This document shows, one piece after another, positions 49,331 to 61,310 of a stretch of DNA of 64,000 nucleotides (the stretch's first letter is position 1; each line of letters begins with the position of its first letter). The notes beneath the pieces are model-generated. The model was not told the origin of the DNA. It saw nothing but the letters and a program-made list of their open reading frames with translations, and made no database searches. The position numbers were made by a program, and so were the translations under genes. Source of the DNA: Sinohyriopsis cumingii (Eukaryota > Mollusca > Bivalvia > Unionida > Unionidae). The stretch lies in the NCBI GenBank assembly GCA_028554795.2, contig CM068835.1:61007219-61071218 (forward strand). Direction: 5' to 3'.

Positions 49331-51219
49331 GGCATTAGCTTACCAGTGTGTCACAGAATAAGGCAAGAAATAACTTGGTTCCGCCTTAGGACGATTGGAT
49401 CATTTTCGTCGTACATACATGCGTACAACGTTACCTAGGGTGGGTAATTGTTTTTTTAATTTTTATAGCTATGTATCTCGTCGTAGATCGCTTGCGTTAA
49501 GAGTCACAAAAAGCACGGCATGTACGGGCATTTTTCACTTACTGATACTCATGCTCAAGTGGATTTAAGGCAAATTATTGTTTTATCTAATTCACACAAT
49601 GGTCTTTTGGATATTGTCAAGGAGTGCACGTTTTCCATTTTTGTTCTACAGCCATAGGGGTAAGCGTTGCATTTTTATTTTATTTGATATTTGAAGCATA
49701 TTCAGTTTTTAATGTCGTAGCGTGAAATGTTACCTTTACCACTACGCGGATTTGAAACATTGTGACGTTTAATTTAGTAGCATGTATCTATTATGTTATT
49801 ATGCCCAGTTTGGTTTTATTTTAGCTGTTCGTATGTGTGTGCAGGTATATCAGGCTTTTGGTTTGTATGTCTGTTAGGGGATAGAAGCAGGTGTGACCAT
49901 CAAGGCCATACAACGACGGAACTGCTTATTTGTAAACTTGTGCGCATGGTGGATCCATGAAGGGTTGTGTGTAGCCAATACAAGTTTGGGCCAACCCAAG
50001 AATTCAGGAGAAGTGTGTGGTTTGATAATGGACACGTGAACCAGGTCAAAATGTTTCGTTTGCAAGTTTTGTCAAGTATTTATGAGTCATACTTGGTTGT
50101 GAATCATACGGGATGCACAAATGAGTGAATCACGAGTTATATGTTTGGTACAATTGTTATGGTGATATAAATTGAACATATGTGTTTCAATTGATAACGT
50201 TGTTTCATTTGAATAAAACTGAGTCACTTTCATTACATGAGATTATATGAATCTTACTTTCATTACATGAGATTATTTGAATCTTAATTTTGGTACATGA
50301 AATTGTATGAATCTTACCTTTATTTTTGAATATATGAACCACATTTTTGTTTTCCCCATTTGTAAATTAGAGCGTAAAGTAATTGAATGAATCGTATGTT
50401 TACTACGTGTAAGAATCACTGTATTTGTAGAGTATATACATATTTTTTTATTAATTCATTTTATAAACATCCATCTTTCACCCTATTGTGTTGTGTGGTC
50501 ATTTAATCGAAGCATTCATTCAGGTCAATCCTGTTACAATCCCCGACAATATTTATGCTCTATTATATATGATGTGAACGAAGTGAATAGCGTAAGAGTG
50601 CAAACTCACATATAAAAACACCCTTCTTCAGATATTAATCAGTATGGAGAGAAGAGCAAACACACACGCATACACACACACACACACACGCACGCACACA
50701 TACACACACACACACTTAAGAACATGCATTTACTTACTAAACAATCAAGACAAAATATATAGGTTGTAATTCATGTGTGATTCTAAATTTTCATTAGTTT
50801 TTCGAATGCGATGCAGATTTAGTTCTTACGTTTGTTATAAATTTTCGATTTGACATCCTAGATTTAATTAAATTGACCACATTGGCAAACTAAACCAGAC
50901 TTTGGTACGAAGCTAAGGGTTCTTACAAGGTTGTGATATCGAAGGTTCGCATGTTAATGGTAAAATGATTGAATGAAGAAATGAAGAACACTAAATGACA
51001 GACTTGTTCAAACCAAACACAGCTTTAACATGGTAGGGCTTTCTGGCCTCTGCTGCGAAATGTAATATCAACTATATCCATGGGTGTAATATAATGGGCC
51101 TCTATTTGGACAAAGCGAAGTTGACATTACGCCTCCATGATGAAATATTTAAGGGTTAAGGTGAAAATGTCATAGTTCAATATGATGGTGTATTACACAT
51201 TGAAGATAGGAAATGTAAT
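49331..51219. other. Host non-coding DNA
   Basis: No gene supported. Contains a CA-rich microsatellite at 50660-50716. Confidence 0.6.
50660..50716. repeat. CA-rich microsatellite
   Basis: Interrupted (CA)n with CG and TA variants. Confidence 0.9.
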
Positions 51220-52060
51220 GTTAAATAAGTCAACAGCTGTCTACTATCCGAAACCTAGTCATCTACTTTTCAAAACCCTGTCATCTACTATCAAATATAT
51301 AATGATCTACAATCCAATATCCCACTATTTGGAGTGACCAAAACCACAAAATTCACAATTTAGACGCCGTTTAGAATGGCCAAGACTCACTCAACTATAG
51401 CCAACACAAATTATGATGTAAAGAAGCTGTTTAAAATATAATTGGAAACCCTTATGCACATAACAAACCTCTCTGTCTACATTATTATTATTATTATTAC
51501 TATCCCTTTCGTTACAAAATTGAAGCCCCTATCCCTTATAAGTTTCCTATCATCTCTTTTAAATAAAACTACCAGTAAGGTGGAAGGATAACAATGGGAA
51601 GAATATACAAGCTATACATTCAAACTTACTTATTCACTATCACGAATGGAGTGAAAGAAGACAAAAGGGCAAGAGTGCATGCAGAAAATGTAACGTTTAA
51701 ACTACATCGAGGACACACTACGTAATTATCAACTCTACTCTACCCCGCAATTGCTTGTGAGAAGGCTGTTTCCAGTGGCCAATACACCCTAATTGCTACT
51801 CAATATGCCGTTTGCAGTGACCATCACCCAGTAATCTGCTGGCCACACTGAGAACGATGTAAAAGAAGTGGCGTAAAATGCAATCTAAATCTATTAGAAA
51901 CACAACTATCCTATCTCTTTTAAATTTTCGAGTTATCTACTTACAAACAACTTAAAACACTCGTCCTCGTCCTCGTATAATTTTCCTACTATTCATGTTG
52001 AAAATAAAAAATAGTCCCTACCCAAAATATAATCAAAGAGAGTAAGATGTACAAACCTCC
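51220..52060. repeat. Degenerate repeat, copies 2 and 3 in tandem
   Basis: Two diverged units of about 480 bp starting near 51220 and 51690, related to 48890-49330. Confidence 0.45.
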
Positions 52061-52599
52061 ATGTTATTTTAAGATACCATAGTCTTAAAATAAGTAACAG
52101 AAAAGAACGAAAAAAGACAAGGTTTGTAAAATTAATAATTATTATTTATTTCCCAAAATACATACTGAAAAAAATTAAAAATAACTTACAGTATAGCGAA
52201 CGACATCTTAAACTCCTAAATATTTTCTTTCTTCCAAAAGTATCGAGTAATCCAAATGAATTCTAAATGTATTGCGAATTATTGTCAGTAATGCACTGAT
52301 GTATCGACAATAAAGATGTAAATCCAAACAGTCACTAAAAGAATTCACAGCAATTCTGTACAGCTATTAAATATCCAAATAGTCTATAAATAAACTCAAA
52401 TGTATTCCCGCGACAGTTATTATTCCAATTAATCTGAAATGTTTCGAGCACTGTATTTATAACAAACGATTAAATTTAATAAATTAACTCCAATCAATAT
52501 AAAAAAAGAATAAACTTTCATGACAGGTGGTACTACTACGAATGCCTAACTTTACATAATAATTCTGTAATACAGAATACTTGAACGTAACAGAGAGAA

Positions 52600-54553
52600 T
52601 TCAATACGATGCTTGAAATAATCATCTTGGCATTTCGACGAAATCAGGCTATCAGTAAACTTATCAGCTATTTTAACGACAGCTATTTTTGCCTCTACAA
52701 TGGTGCATAACCATGGCTTAAACTTGTCTACTACCTTCTTGAATGCAGTGCTTTCAGAGCGCTCAAGTGGGTATTCACTTGTGTCGTACAAGCTGGCATA
52801 TCCAGCGATATCGCGATAGACATCGGCAGTATCAGTCTGCAGCAGCAGGCTGGCGGTGTCCATGTATAACACGACAGCCTTTCCACCACATCGTAACTTG
52901 ATACAATTGTAGCACACATCGTACATAAGTTCCTTAATGAGGTCCAGGACTGAATGTCCGTTACACAGTTGGTGGTGTAAATTCGTGTCATCCTTTCTGC
53001 CGTAAACTTAAAGGAGACTGATGCTAAATATTTTCCGCGTCTAACACTGGGTTTACATTCAGGCGCCGATGCTTGTCGTCTTCCCGCCTCAAACCTCATG
53101 CGATATAGGACACAGAATACTAATGGTATGAAAAAATGGGAACCAGCCTGGAAATGGGTGAACATAAAATAGAGTATATATGGGTTAGGCTGACCAAGAC
53201 TGGGTAATAATGTAAGTTCTCTTGTTGGAAATAGAATCTTTTGAGAGCTTATATGTAAGTGAAAAATAGAGACATTGTTTAACTGATGGAATTTCAGTCC
53301 TTTAACAGTCTTGAGTTTGGAAAACTCATTACTAAAATTATCACCCGATTCTTTGGCGCGGAATTGAAAGCACACGTTTCAAACACGTGCAGATCCAGAA
53401 ATTTCCACGGCTCATATCCTTTCCTCTACACAGAAGCTGACATCCAGCTTTCATCTATACTGATAAATATAGGTTTGATCATGACCACTCAAATTTTTTA
53501 AGTTACTGAATTTTTAATATCATGGTGTTTGCATAGGTTTACCATGGGAATTGAATTAGTACCGTGAGTCCATAAATCGGGATCCGCTTGTCTAGATTCC
53601 CAATTGTTTTCCCGAATACAGGGTTCTTCTTCAGCTTGAAGAAATCTTGCTAAAGTCCGATGTGCCTTTGGTTCTGAGATAAATACTGAGCTTCTATTAT
53701 GGGTCCATCCACAGACTTTGGTCAAATTCCAGTGTAATCTGAGCTTTGGTTAAAGGCATTCCGAGCTTTGTGTTAATCTCGATATTTCAGCAGTGAACCA
53801 CTTACTGCTCAATGTTTTGCGGCTTAGAACCAGTGTGGCGATTTTTAAAATTAAATTTACGCTCCAGTTTGCTCAAGAAATCACGCTGGTCCTCTTTCAG
53901 TCACTCTTCCTGGACGAGCATCGCCTCTAAAGTCATTGGGTAGTTGCTGCCATGAAGTTACGCCTGATACTCAATGTCTGCCTCAGGAATGTAGCCCTTT
54001 GGTGAAACCGCCTTAATCTGGTGAAAGCCGCCATTGTTTTTCCGGCGCAGGTCTTCCACTCGCTTTTGGGCATGGTCATAGTCTTTTTGGCTAAACATGC
54101 GTGGTTGAGTAGTCTGTCGAAGGCCTTTATCGGTGTCTGAATCGTTCCTATCTGCTCATATTTTCCTATGTGTAGACACTCTCTCGAAGAAAAAAGGTAA
54201 ATGTTTTGTTCTATGTACCATACCTTGGAACGAAAGACCTCCTTTGACATACTGTCTGCCAGCTTCCCGAGGCTGCTATTCGTAAATTGGAGTTTGTCAA
54301 GAAACTATAAATTTCCTAATGAGAACGTCATGTATTTTTCCTTGTTGTTTGGGCATGATTTATCTCTTTTATCAATTCTATTCTGATGTCCTCGATGACC
54401 AGGTGCCCTTCGGAAGTTAACAATCACGACAGGCATGCCATCTATCTCGGCTTCTTTAAGCCCACTCTCGAGGCTCTGGATGAATGTGGCCATAGCCTCA
54501 TGACCGAGATATAAAATTGGCTCAATGGATATTCCGTCACGGCAGAAGACCAT
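52600..54553 (-). pseudogene. Relic of a transposon-type DNA polymerase B of a different lineage
   Basis: At 52926-52700 (minus) the translation carries the order expected around polymerase motif C: MYDVCYNCIK, then VVLYMDTASLLLQT (DTD degraded to DTA), TADVYRDIAGYASLYDTSEY, and VVDKFKPW. From memory, the DTDS..DVY.D...L.DTS.YP..KV.GKFK pattern is that of PolB proteins from another Polinton-like group. At 54553-54430 a degenerate EPILYLGHEAMATFIQSLE block resembles the N-terminal part of the same polymerases. The middle is decayed. It is not closely related to the PolB of B and C. Confidence 0.55.
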
Positions 54554-54695
54554 ATAGCAAAAGTTACGTGGAACCTGGTCTGCGTGATGCTTTTATCTGA
54601 CTGCTGGCGGGACATTTCACCGGAACGTCGAATACGTCATACAGTTGAGTGCAACGCAGCGAACATAGTAAGCAGAGAACCACACTAAATAGAGG

Positions 54696-54853
54696 ATATT
54701 TGCTTGAAATTAGTGAATAACGGATATATTTCATCGAGTGGATGAAAAACCCAGTATTTTCACGAGTGGCTAAGCCACGAGTGAAAATACTAGAGTTTCT
54801 CACCCAAGAGATGAAATGTATCCGTTATTCACTCGTTTGAAGCAAACATTCTT
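54696..54853. repeat. Palindromic hairpin MITE
   Basis: Two arms of about 75 bp are inverted copies (AGTGAATAACGGATA.ATTTC at both ends; AGTATTTTCAC..GTGGCT near the centre), with almost no spacer. It would fold into one long hairpin; it has no coding capacity. Confidence 0.8.
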
Positions 54854-55479
54854 TTTAATTTATGCTCACATACGTTGGCTACCTAAAGTTTGTGACACAG
54901 TGAGTTTGCAGATTTCTTACGGTAATCTCAGCTATTTACTGTACATGTTCTGCTGTGCTACGTGTACCTGCGCCCAAAATTAGTTCACATCACATTGATA
55001 AAAAATAACTGAAATTTCCAGAATAACAAACTACAAGTTTCAAGGATAACAGACAGGGATTATTAATAAGAAAACAACCACTACATAAGGAAAAATTAGT
55101 TCACTGACAGAAATATCAATATTATTTTAATTAGAAAATCAAGTAATTCACTGCTTAGCATAAAATAAATCCGCGTATTTAATATGCTGAATATATTTTT
55201 TTCCACGGTGTAATACATTTTGAGGAAAATTGTTTGACCAAATCGGTTTTAAAAGGCTCATTCGCGAATATTATTACTATTTTATTTAAAATGTGAATTT
55301 TGACCTCTCTAGCCATTACTTAGTGATAAGGGACAGTGCGGGTTAGTAGGAGCAGAGGTTGCAGTGCCCTACAATTAGGATATCCTTGAAAGTGTCTGAC
55401 GTTTGCACACTATACTGCTCTCTACGTACATCTATAGACCTATTAATATAGTATACATAAATACATCCATACATATCAC

Positions 55480-55480
55480 C

Positions 55481-55508
<28 letters not shown>
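55480..55508. repeat. TAA trinucleotide microsatellite
   Basis: (AATAAT)n run. Confidence 0.9.
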
Positions 55509-55512
<4 letters not shown>

Positions 55513-55589
55513 CAGTAATAGTATCAACTATAAGTCTCTTCATTTGGGACCTTAAAGTCAGCATATAATATGTAAAGTTGAGATAGGTC

Positions 55590-55680
55590 CCTATTATTAT
55601 TATTATTATTGTTTTTATTATTGCTGTTATTATTATTATTATTGTTTTTATTATTGCTATTCTTATTTTTATTATTATTA
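55590..55680. repeat. TTA trinucleotide microsatellite, interrupted
   Basis: (TTA)n with TTG and CTG interruptions; complementary to the run at 55480-55508, 100 bp away. Confidence 0.9.
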
Positions 55681-56412
55681 GTCTCTATTCTACAAGGGAA
55701 AATAAAGGGAACTTTTCCTCTCCATTTGATAAATGAGAAAATTTCTGAATATCGGAGGGATTTAATGAACTATCTTAGATGTGGCTTGAAATTATCATGC
55801 ACTTTACGGGAGCATGTGGTTGAATGTACAGCATGGTTCTTGGGGAAATCAGCCTAAACCGCAGAATAGCACATCGCATAAAGGATCCTTACCATCTAAT
55901 ATCATCATTATCACCAGCATCATAATCATAATCATCATTATGAGAGATTCGTATGTAATTTGGTTACTTTTGCCTTACCTTTTTTGACTATCTGATTATT
56001 ACAAATCCAAATAATAGACCCTGATCATCGTCGTCATATCATACACCTCTACAAAGAGGTTTATGCAATTTGATTTATTTTTCCTTTACACTTGTCTTTT
56101 CATTTTTTTATTTGCATATTTTAAATCTAAAGGAACAGATATCTGACATATATTAATTTATTGTTCATATACCAAAATGAACATAAATATAAATGGAGTG
56201 GGGAAGGGTTTAAGATATCTGATTTTAAACCAGATCAACAATACTAGATCACTTATGCATTATTTTCAGTCTGAAAATAACTGGTTTAACTGAAACGGAT
56301 AAATGCTGTATGATCCCAACCCCACCGACATCTATACAGGTCTATAAATTTGTCAGTTTTGCCTTCAACTTTAATTTTTTTATTATTTTATTATCGAAAT
56401 ACATGATGGTAC

Positions 56413-56664
56413 GGGGGCACCGATTGGCCAGTGTTCTAAAGCGCTCACCGATCCGGATCACTGCCATTTCACCTCTGTCTGCGTGGGTTCGAGTCTCAGG
56501 CTCGGCTAATGTGGATAAGTGAGAAAGCTTGCCAGTAGCTTCTCTAGGGTCGATGGTTCTTCCCGGGGTTTCCAAGGGTTCATCCTCCACCAGTAATACT
56601 GGCCGCCATGTATAGCCTATCTTGTGCTAAAAAATGGCCTTAAACCCTACAACAACAACAACAA
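56413..56664 (+). mobile_element. tRNA-like SINE of a second family, copy 1
   Basis: Head GGGGCACCGATTGGCC with box B GGGTTCGAGTC. The body has GTGAGAAAGCTTGCCAGTAG and TACTGGCCGCCATG. It ends TTAAACCC and (ACA)n. Flanked by CATGATGGTAC and CATGCTGGTAC (one mismatch), a likely 11-bp duplication. Confidence 0.82.
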
Positions 56665-59298
56665 CATGCTGGTACAATTACAATGTATATAATTTTATGA
56701 CACAGTTCATGTTTTTCTTCCAACATCTTAAGTCTATACAGCACATTTATATCAAACAAATATCTGACGAAGAACAGATTATTACAAAACATATTTCTGA
56801 AATATGTTTGTATAATTCTTCCTTTGCTCAAATACCATTGTTGTCCTTTTTCAAGCTTTCTTCTGAAAAGTCGTCCACAATGGTAAAATTAAAATTGTAA
56901 AACTTTATATAAATATTTTGGTTCTCTGCGTGATGGGCACAATAGTCTCTTCTTTGACTTTTGTTATACAACTGTGCTGACTTTATAGTGTCTTTATAAA
57001 AAATATATGAAAATTGCAGGATGTATACCTTTCTCAGTTATGTATTCTGTCTTGTATTTTCTCTCTGTTTTATATTTCATAGTGATAGACATGTACGAGT
57101 CAAAGCTATTTCTCGTAGATATTGTGTTTATTGTTTGCTTTTGGATGTAAATTGTTTGTTCATCTGATGAACCGCTTGTTTTGTTAAATAGATAGGAAAA
57201 CGTTTATTTGCACCGTCATCAATAATATCTCTCTGTATATATATACTTACGTAAAACGTTGCAGAGAGAATGCAATACGAGGATGGAAATAATATTATTG
57301 GTATTTCGAAATCAGTTGAATGTATGTATGTATGTATGTATGTATGTATGTGTTTTGATGTTATGGTCTTAAACTAAGTAACAGAGAAGAGTGAAATACA
57401 ACTAGTTTGTACAATTCAACAAAGAATACATAAACCAATAGCTTACAGTATTGTGAATTATATCCTAAGTAGTTGTACACATTTTTATTAACAGTTCAAA
57501 ATTATTGAGTATTTCAAATTAGTTCAATGTTGTTCCGAATGATGTCCAATCTATTACGCTGAATTGCCTATAGGCTGGAATGGTTTCATGTGCTAATAGT
57601 CTTGATATAAATCAATGAAATAAACCCAATAGGTCGTTAAATGAATGATGTTATAGCCACGTATTACCAAAGTGTATGAGCGCATTGCAATTCCAATGAG
57701 TAATTAAAATAAATCAATTAAATCCTCTCATTTGAACAAAATGACTCCACTAAGACTGATGTTCAAGGTAGGAATAACATAATTCTCAGGTAAACATACC
57801 TTATACGAAAACTAAGATGCATTTTTAGAACCAAAATGAAGGTCGAATAATCATTTCTAGATCCTTGTAACCGTGACAATGTCAGGTTCTTTAGCAATTA
57901 ACTAATTAAGAATTAGGTGATCTGTTTTTCCTAGCTGAACCCATGACTAGCACTCGAATATCAAGTTCGTCATCAAGATTTTGTCTACGCTTTCTAAGGC
58001 TACTATAACATGTTTATCAAACAAATGTGACCTTATCTTAAACTAGAAACTCACAATCATTAAAAAATCAGCTATTTAATGTGTTATTGACTAAACGATC
58101 ATTGCAATCTATAATCATAACACTCAATGTACCACACATTATATACGTTTATTTTGGGGATATTGGCTTGAGGTTTTTTTGTCCTGGTGAGACGGGTTTG
58201 GTCCTGTTGAAAAGAATAACAACACAGTTTTGGGTAGAATAAGCAAAAAAGGGTAGACAATTACAATTATGGGGAATAGCATCTAAAATGTCTCATCTAG
58301 TTCACCCCTTTCGATTCCGAGAAAGCTCGTTTGCTCTGCTCTCTACATTCACTCTTTCTTTTCTTAGTTGCTTCTGTTTCAGTAAACGATATTTTCGAGT
58401 CATGATAGCTTTGAATACGAGATGTGCCAAATCAAACATTTTACAATTAATTAATGTATTCTTAAGTTCTTTTTTCCTGTTTCTTCAATATTTCATTCAA
58501 TTGTTCACGGCTTATCAACGCACTCGCACCTCACTTTCTTTCAATCTTACTCGCTTGTTTTACTCACTGATTAGTTCTCACTCGCTTAGCAACTCACTTG
58601 TTTTCATAAACTCACTCATTCATTGAAGACTGACGAACAAGTTCATTTCGTAGAAAGTCGAACATCTAATACGAAGGTCGGCAGTTGAATACCCACCAAA
58701 GCCTCCCCGGGTTGGCTGCATCCGCAGTATATCCTTGGGAAACGCGCACAGTTTTCATTTCTTCATCACGATATAGTCAATAATATGTTAAAAGTAATTT
58801 TAAAACGCACAAAATCACAAAAAGCCTCAAGCAAATTATTTTCTGATAAAAGCAATACTAGCTTACTCATCTTTCGTTTCAAGATACCACCGTTGTAAGA
58901 AACAGAACACGGACCGGCGATATAACAAACAGAGGAACTTGCGGAGATCCGCCTAGCACGCTCAGTCACTTGGTCCTTTATAAACAGAAGCCAGACGCAG
59001 CTTTTTACGTCTGTCCAGGTTTAAACCAATACGTAGCTATTCCCCTGACTTGTCCAATCATCTACTGTCAACCGAACAGAACCTTTTCCACACCTGATTT
59101 TGCTACTGACCAATCCGTCTTTTATGAAGGTAAGTACCTTTGTTTTACTCTCGCAAAGAGATCAGTCACCAATCCAAAAGAGTAAAGCCAGTGCTTTCTA
59201 GAAAGTTTCGGATCGTATAAAAATAACTCACATTCTCCTCTATAAGTTCGAATGCTCTTGTGTGCACAATCTGTTTGAGTAAGGGCATACCGCGCGTA
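56665..59298. other. Host non-coding DNA
   Basis: No gene supported. ATGT tetranucleotide run at 57319-57350. Confidence 0.6.
57319..57350. repeat. ATGT tetranucleotide microsatellite
   Basis: (GTAT)n, about eight units. Confidence 0.92.
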
Positions 59299-59557
59299 GG
59301 GGCCCGAGTGGCTGAGTGGTCTAAAGCGCTATCCGTTACGGATCACGGCTATCTCACCTCTGTCTGCGTGGGTTCGAGCCTAGGATTCGGCCATTGTGGG
59401 TATGTGAGAAAGCTTGCCAGTAGCATCTCGTGGGTCGGTGGTTCTTTCACGGATTTTCCCGGGTTCTTCCTCCACCATTAATACTGGCCGCCATGCATAG
59501 CCTATCGTGTGCTGAAAAATGGCGTTAAACCCCACAGCAACAACAACAACAACAAAT
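59299..59557 (+). mobile_element. tRNA-like SINE of the second family, copy 2
   Basis: Head GGGGCCCGAGTGGCTGAGTG, box B GGGTTCGAGCC, body GTGAGAAAGCTTGCCAGTAG, end GTTAAACCCC then (AAC)n. Same family as 56413-56664. No clear target duplication seen. Confidence 0.82.
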
Positions 59558-60185
59558 AACTCTCGTAGACTTGCCGCTTGCCACAGTTTTTATTTTCATT
59601 TAAGTGCATGTAAAGAGGATTCAGAATCACAGACGAACTGGAAATCCTTGGTTTTGTCAGCAGATAAATTTGGTTGCTGCTTTTTTCGCTTCAAATGCTC
59701 AGAAACAATAAGTAGAAAATTTCGTACAACATGTACACTGAAAAGTGCAAATTTAAAAGCAACCAATTTAGACTGTATATATTATGTGGAAGCGGTAGAA
59801 TTAGAAGTCATTGATATGATTGAAGAAACGTTACAACGTATTGTAAGCATAGGTACCATTTAGGTTATTCCTTAGACCTAAACACAATTTCTGAAGCTCA
59901 AATCATTCTCTGGATTTTCATTACTGTTTCCGTGACCAATTAAGAACATCATTTATTAAGATAGATTTGACAATGAATATCTAGTTGCTAAAAACATGAT
60001 TCAGTTAAGGAACGAAAGTAAAGTCATGTATACCTATATTTTGTTGCAGAATATGTCTTAATATTTTGTAGAATATTTCAATAACTTCCGATCGGTTGGG
60101 TTAGGTCACACGAAAAAAACAATACACACATAGACACAGACACACACTAAAACAGAGACACATACGCATACACAGACATATTCAT

Positions 60186-60395
60186 ACCAAAGACAATTTA
60201 TTTACTAGCATCTGGCTAGGTTCGCGCTCAGCGATAAGAGGTTAGTGTTAGTACTGGTCAGCCTGGTTTCAGGATAATATGACTGGGTTGGACATGATGC
60301 TACATGTCTGAGTTTTGATGTTCCACTGCTAGATATCACTATTAACTGCCACACTGCAGACATCCTACCAATATGACTAAAGTAGCTAAAGATAG

Positions 60396-60430
<35 letters not shown>

Positions 60431-61090
60431 TCCAAAGGCTTACAAATGTTTTAATATCAGCTGGTTAGCTTCGCGTTCAGCGTTAAGAGGTTAGTGTTAG
60501 TATTGGTGAGCCTGGTTTCAGGATAATGTGACTGGGTGGGACATGGTGCTACATGTCTGAGTTTTGATGTTTCAGTGTTAGATATCACTATAAACTGCCA
60601 CCCTGCAGACCACGTAGCAATTTGACTAAAGTTACTAAAACTGCTTCGCAAATCACACACAAACAGAAACAGAGACACTCAAAAACACGAACACACACGC
60701 ATACACTCACATACTCGTACCAAAGACTTAAGAAGTTTGTTGTTACTAGCAGCTGTCTAGCGTCGTGCTTAGCGTTAAGAGCTTAGTGTTAGTAATGGTC
60801 AGCCTGGTTTCAGAATAATGTAACCAGGTGGGACATGATGCTACATGTCTGGGTTTTGATGTCACAATGCTAGATATCACTATACAATGCCACTCTGCAG
60901 ACATCGTAGCGATTTGACTAAAATTGCTTAAGCTACTTCGCAATTCACACACGCACATACTCAAAGAGACACAGACATACGCGCGCGCGCACAAACACTT
61001 ATTCCAAACTCTTAAACATTTTCTTACTAGCAGCTGGCTAGCTTCGCGCTCAGCGTTAAGAGGTTAGTGTTAGTAATGGTCAGCATGGTT
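60186..61090. repeat. Tandem array of SINE bodies (four units)
   Basis: Units of about 270-290 bp start near 60186, 60430, 60718 and 60998. Each begins with an ACCAAAG/TTCCAAA word and carries AGAGGTTAGTGTTAGTA, ATGCTACATGTCTG and GCTAGATATCACTAT. They lack the tRNA head of the SINE at 45635. CA-rich linkers separate the units. The fourth is cut by the dispersed repeat at 61094. Confidence 0.82.
60398..60430. repeat. CA dinucleotide microsatellite
   Basis: (CA)n linker between two units of the SINE-body array. Confidence 0.93.
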
Positions 61091-61093
61091 GCA

Positions 61094-61310
61094 TTTTTAC
61101 AAGGATGAAACGAGAGCACGCAAAATAACGTGATAAAGATGTTTACAGATGTTTAAGGACGGTCTATTTATCTCAGCTGTAGCTCTCGAAGATAATACTA
61201 TAAATAGATCATATAATCATCGATTATATATCAATTATATAATATTACGTTGAATAATGTTGCAATTAATTATTATGAAAACAATATGTATTTAGTGGTT
61301 AACATAAGCC
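61094..61310. repeat. Dispersed repeat, copy 2
   Basis: Matches 44818-45030 in the same orientation. It interrupts the fourth SINE-body unit, so it arrived after the array formed. Confidence 0.85.

Larger units (their letters stand above)
54854..56401. other. Host non-coding DNA with trinucleotide repeats
   Basis: No gene supported. Contains (TAA)n at 55480-55508 and (TTA)n at 55590-55680. Confidence 0.6.

Noticed and set aside
52731..53375. Long minus-strand frame of 214 codons
   Set aside because: It overlaps the PolB relic in another frame and has no recognisable features.
59300..59385. Apparent tRNA-like gene
   Set aside because: Head of the second SINE family, repeated at 56413, with a long body and AAC tail.
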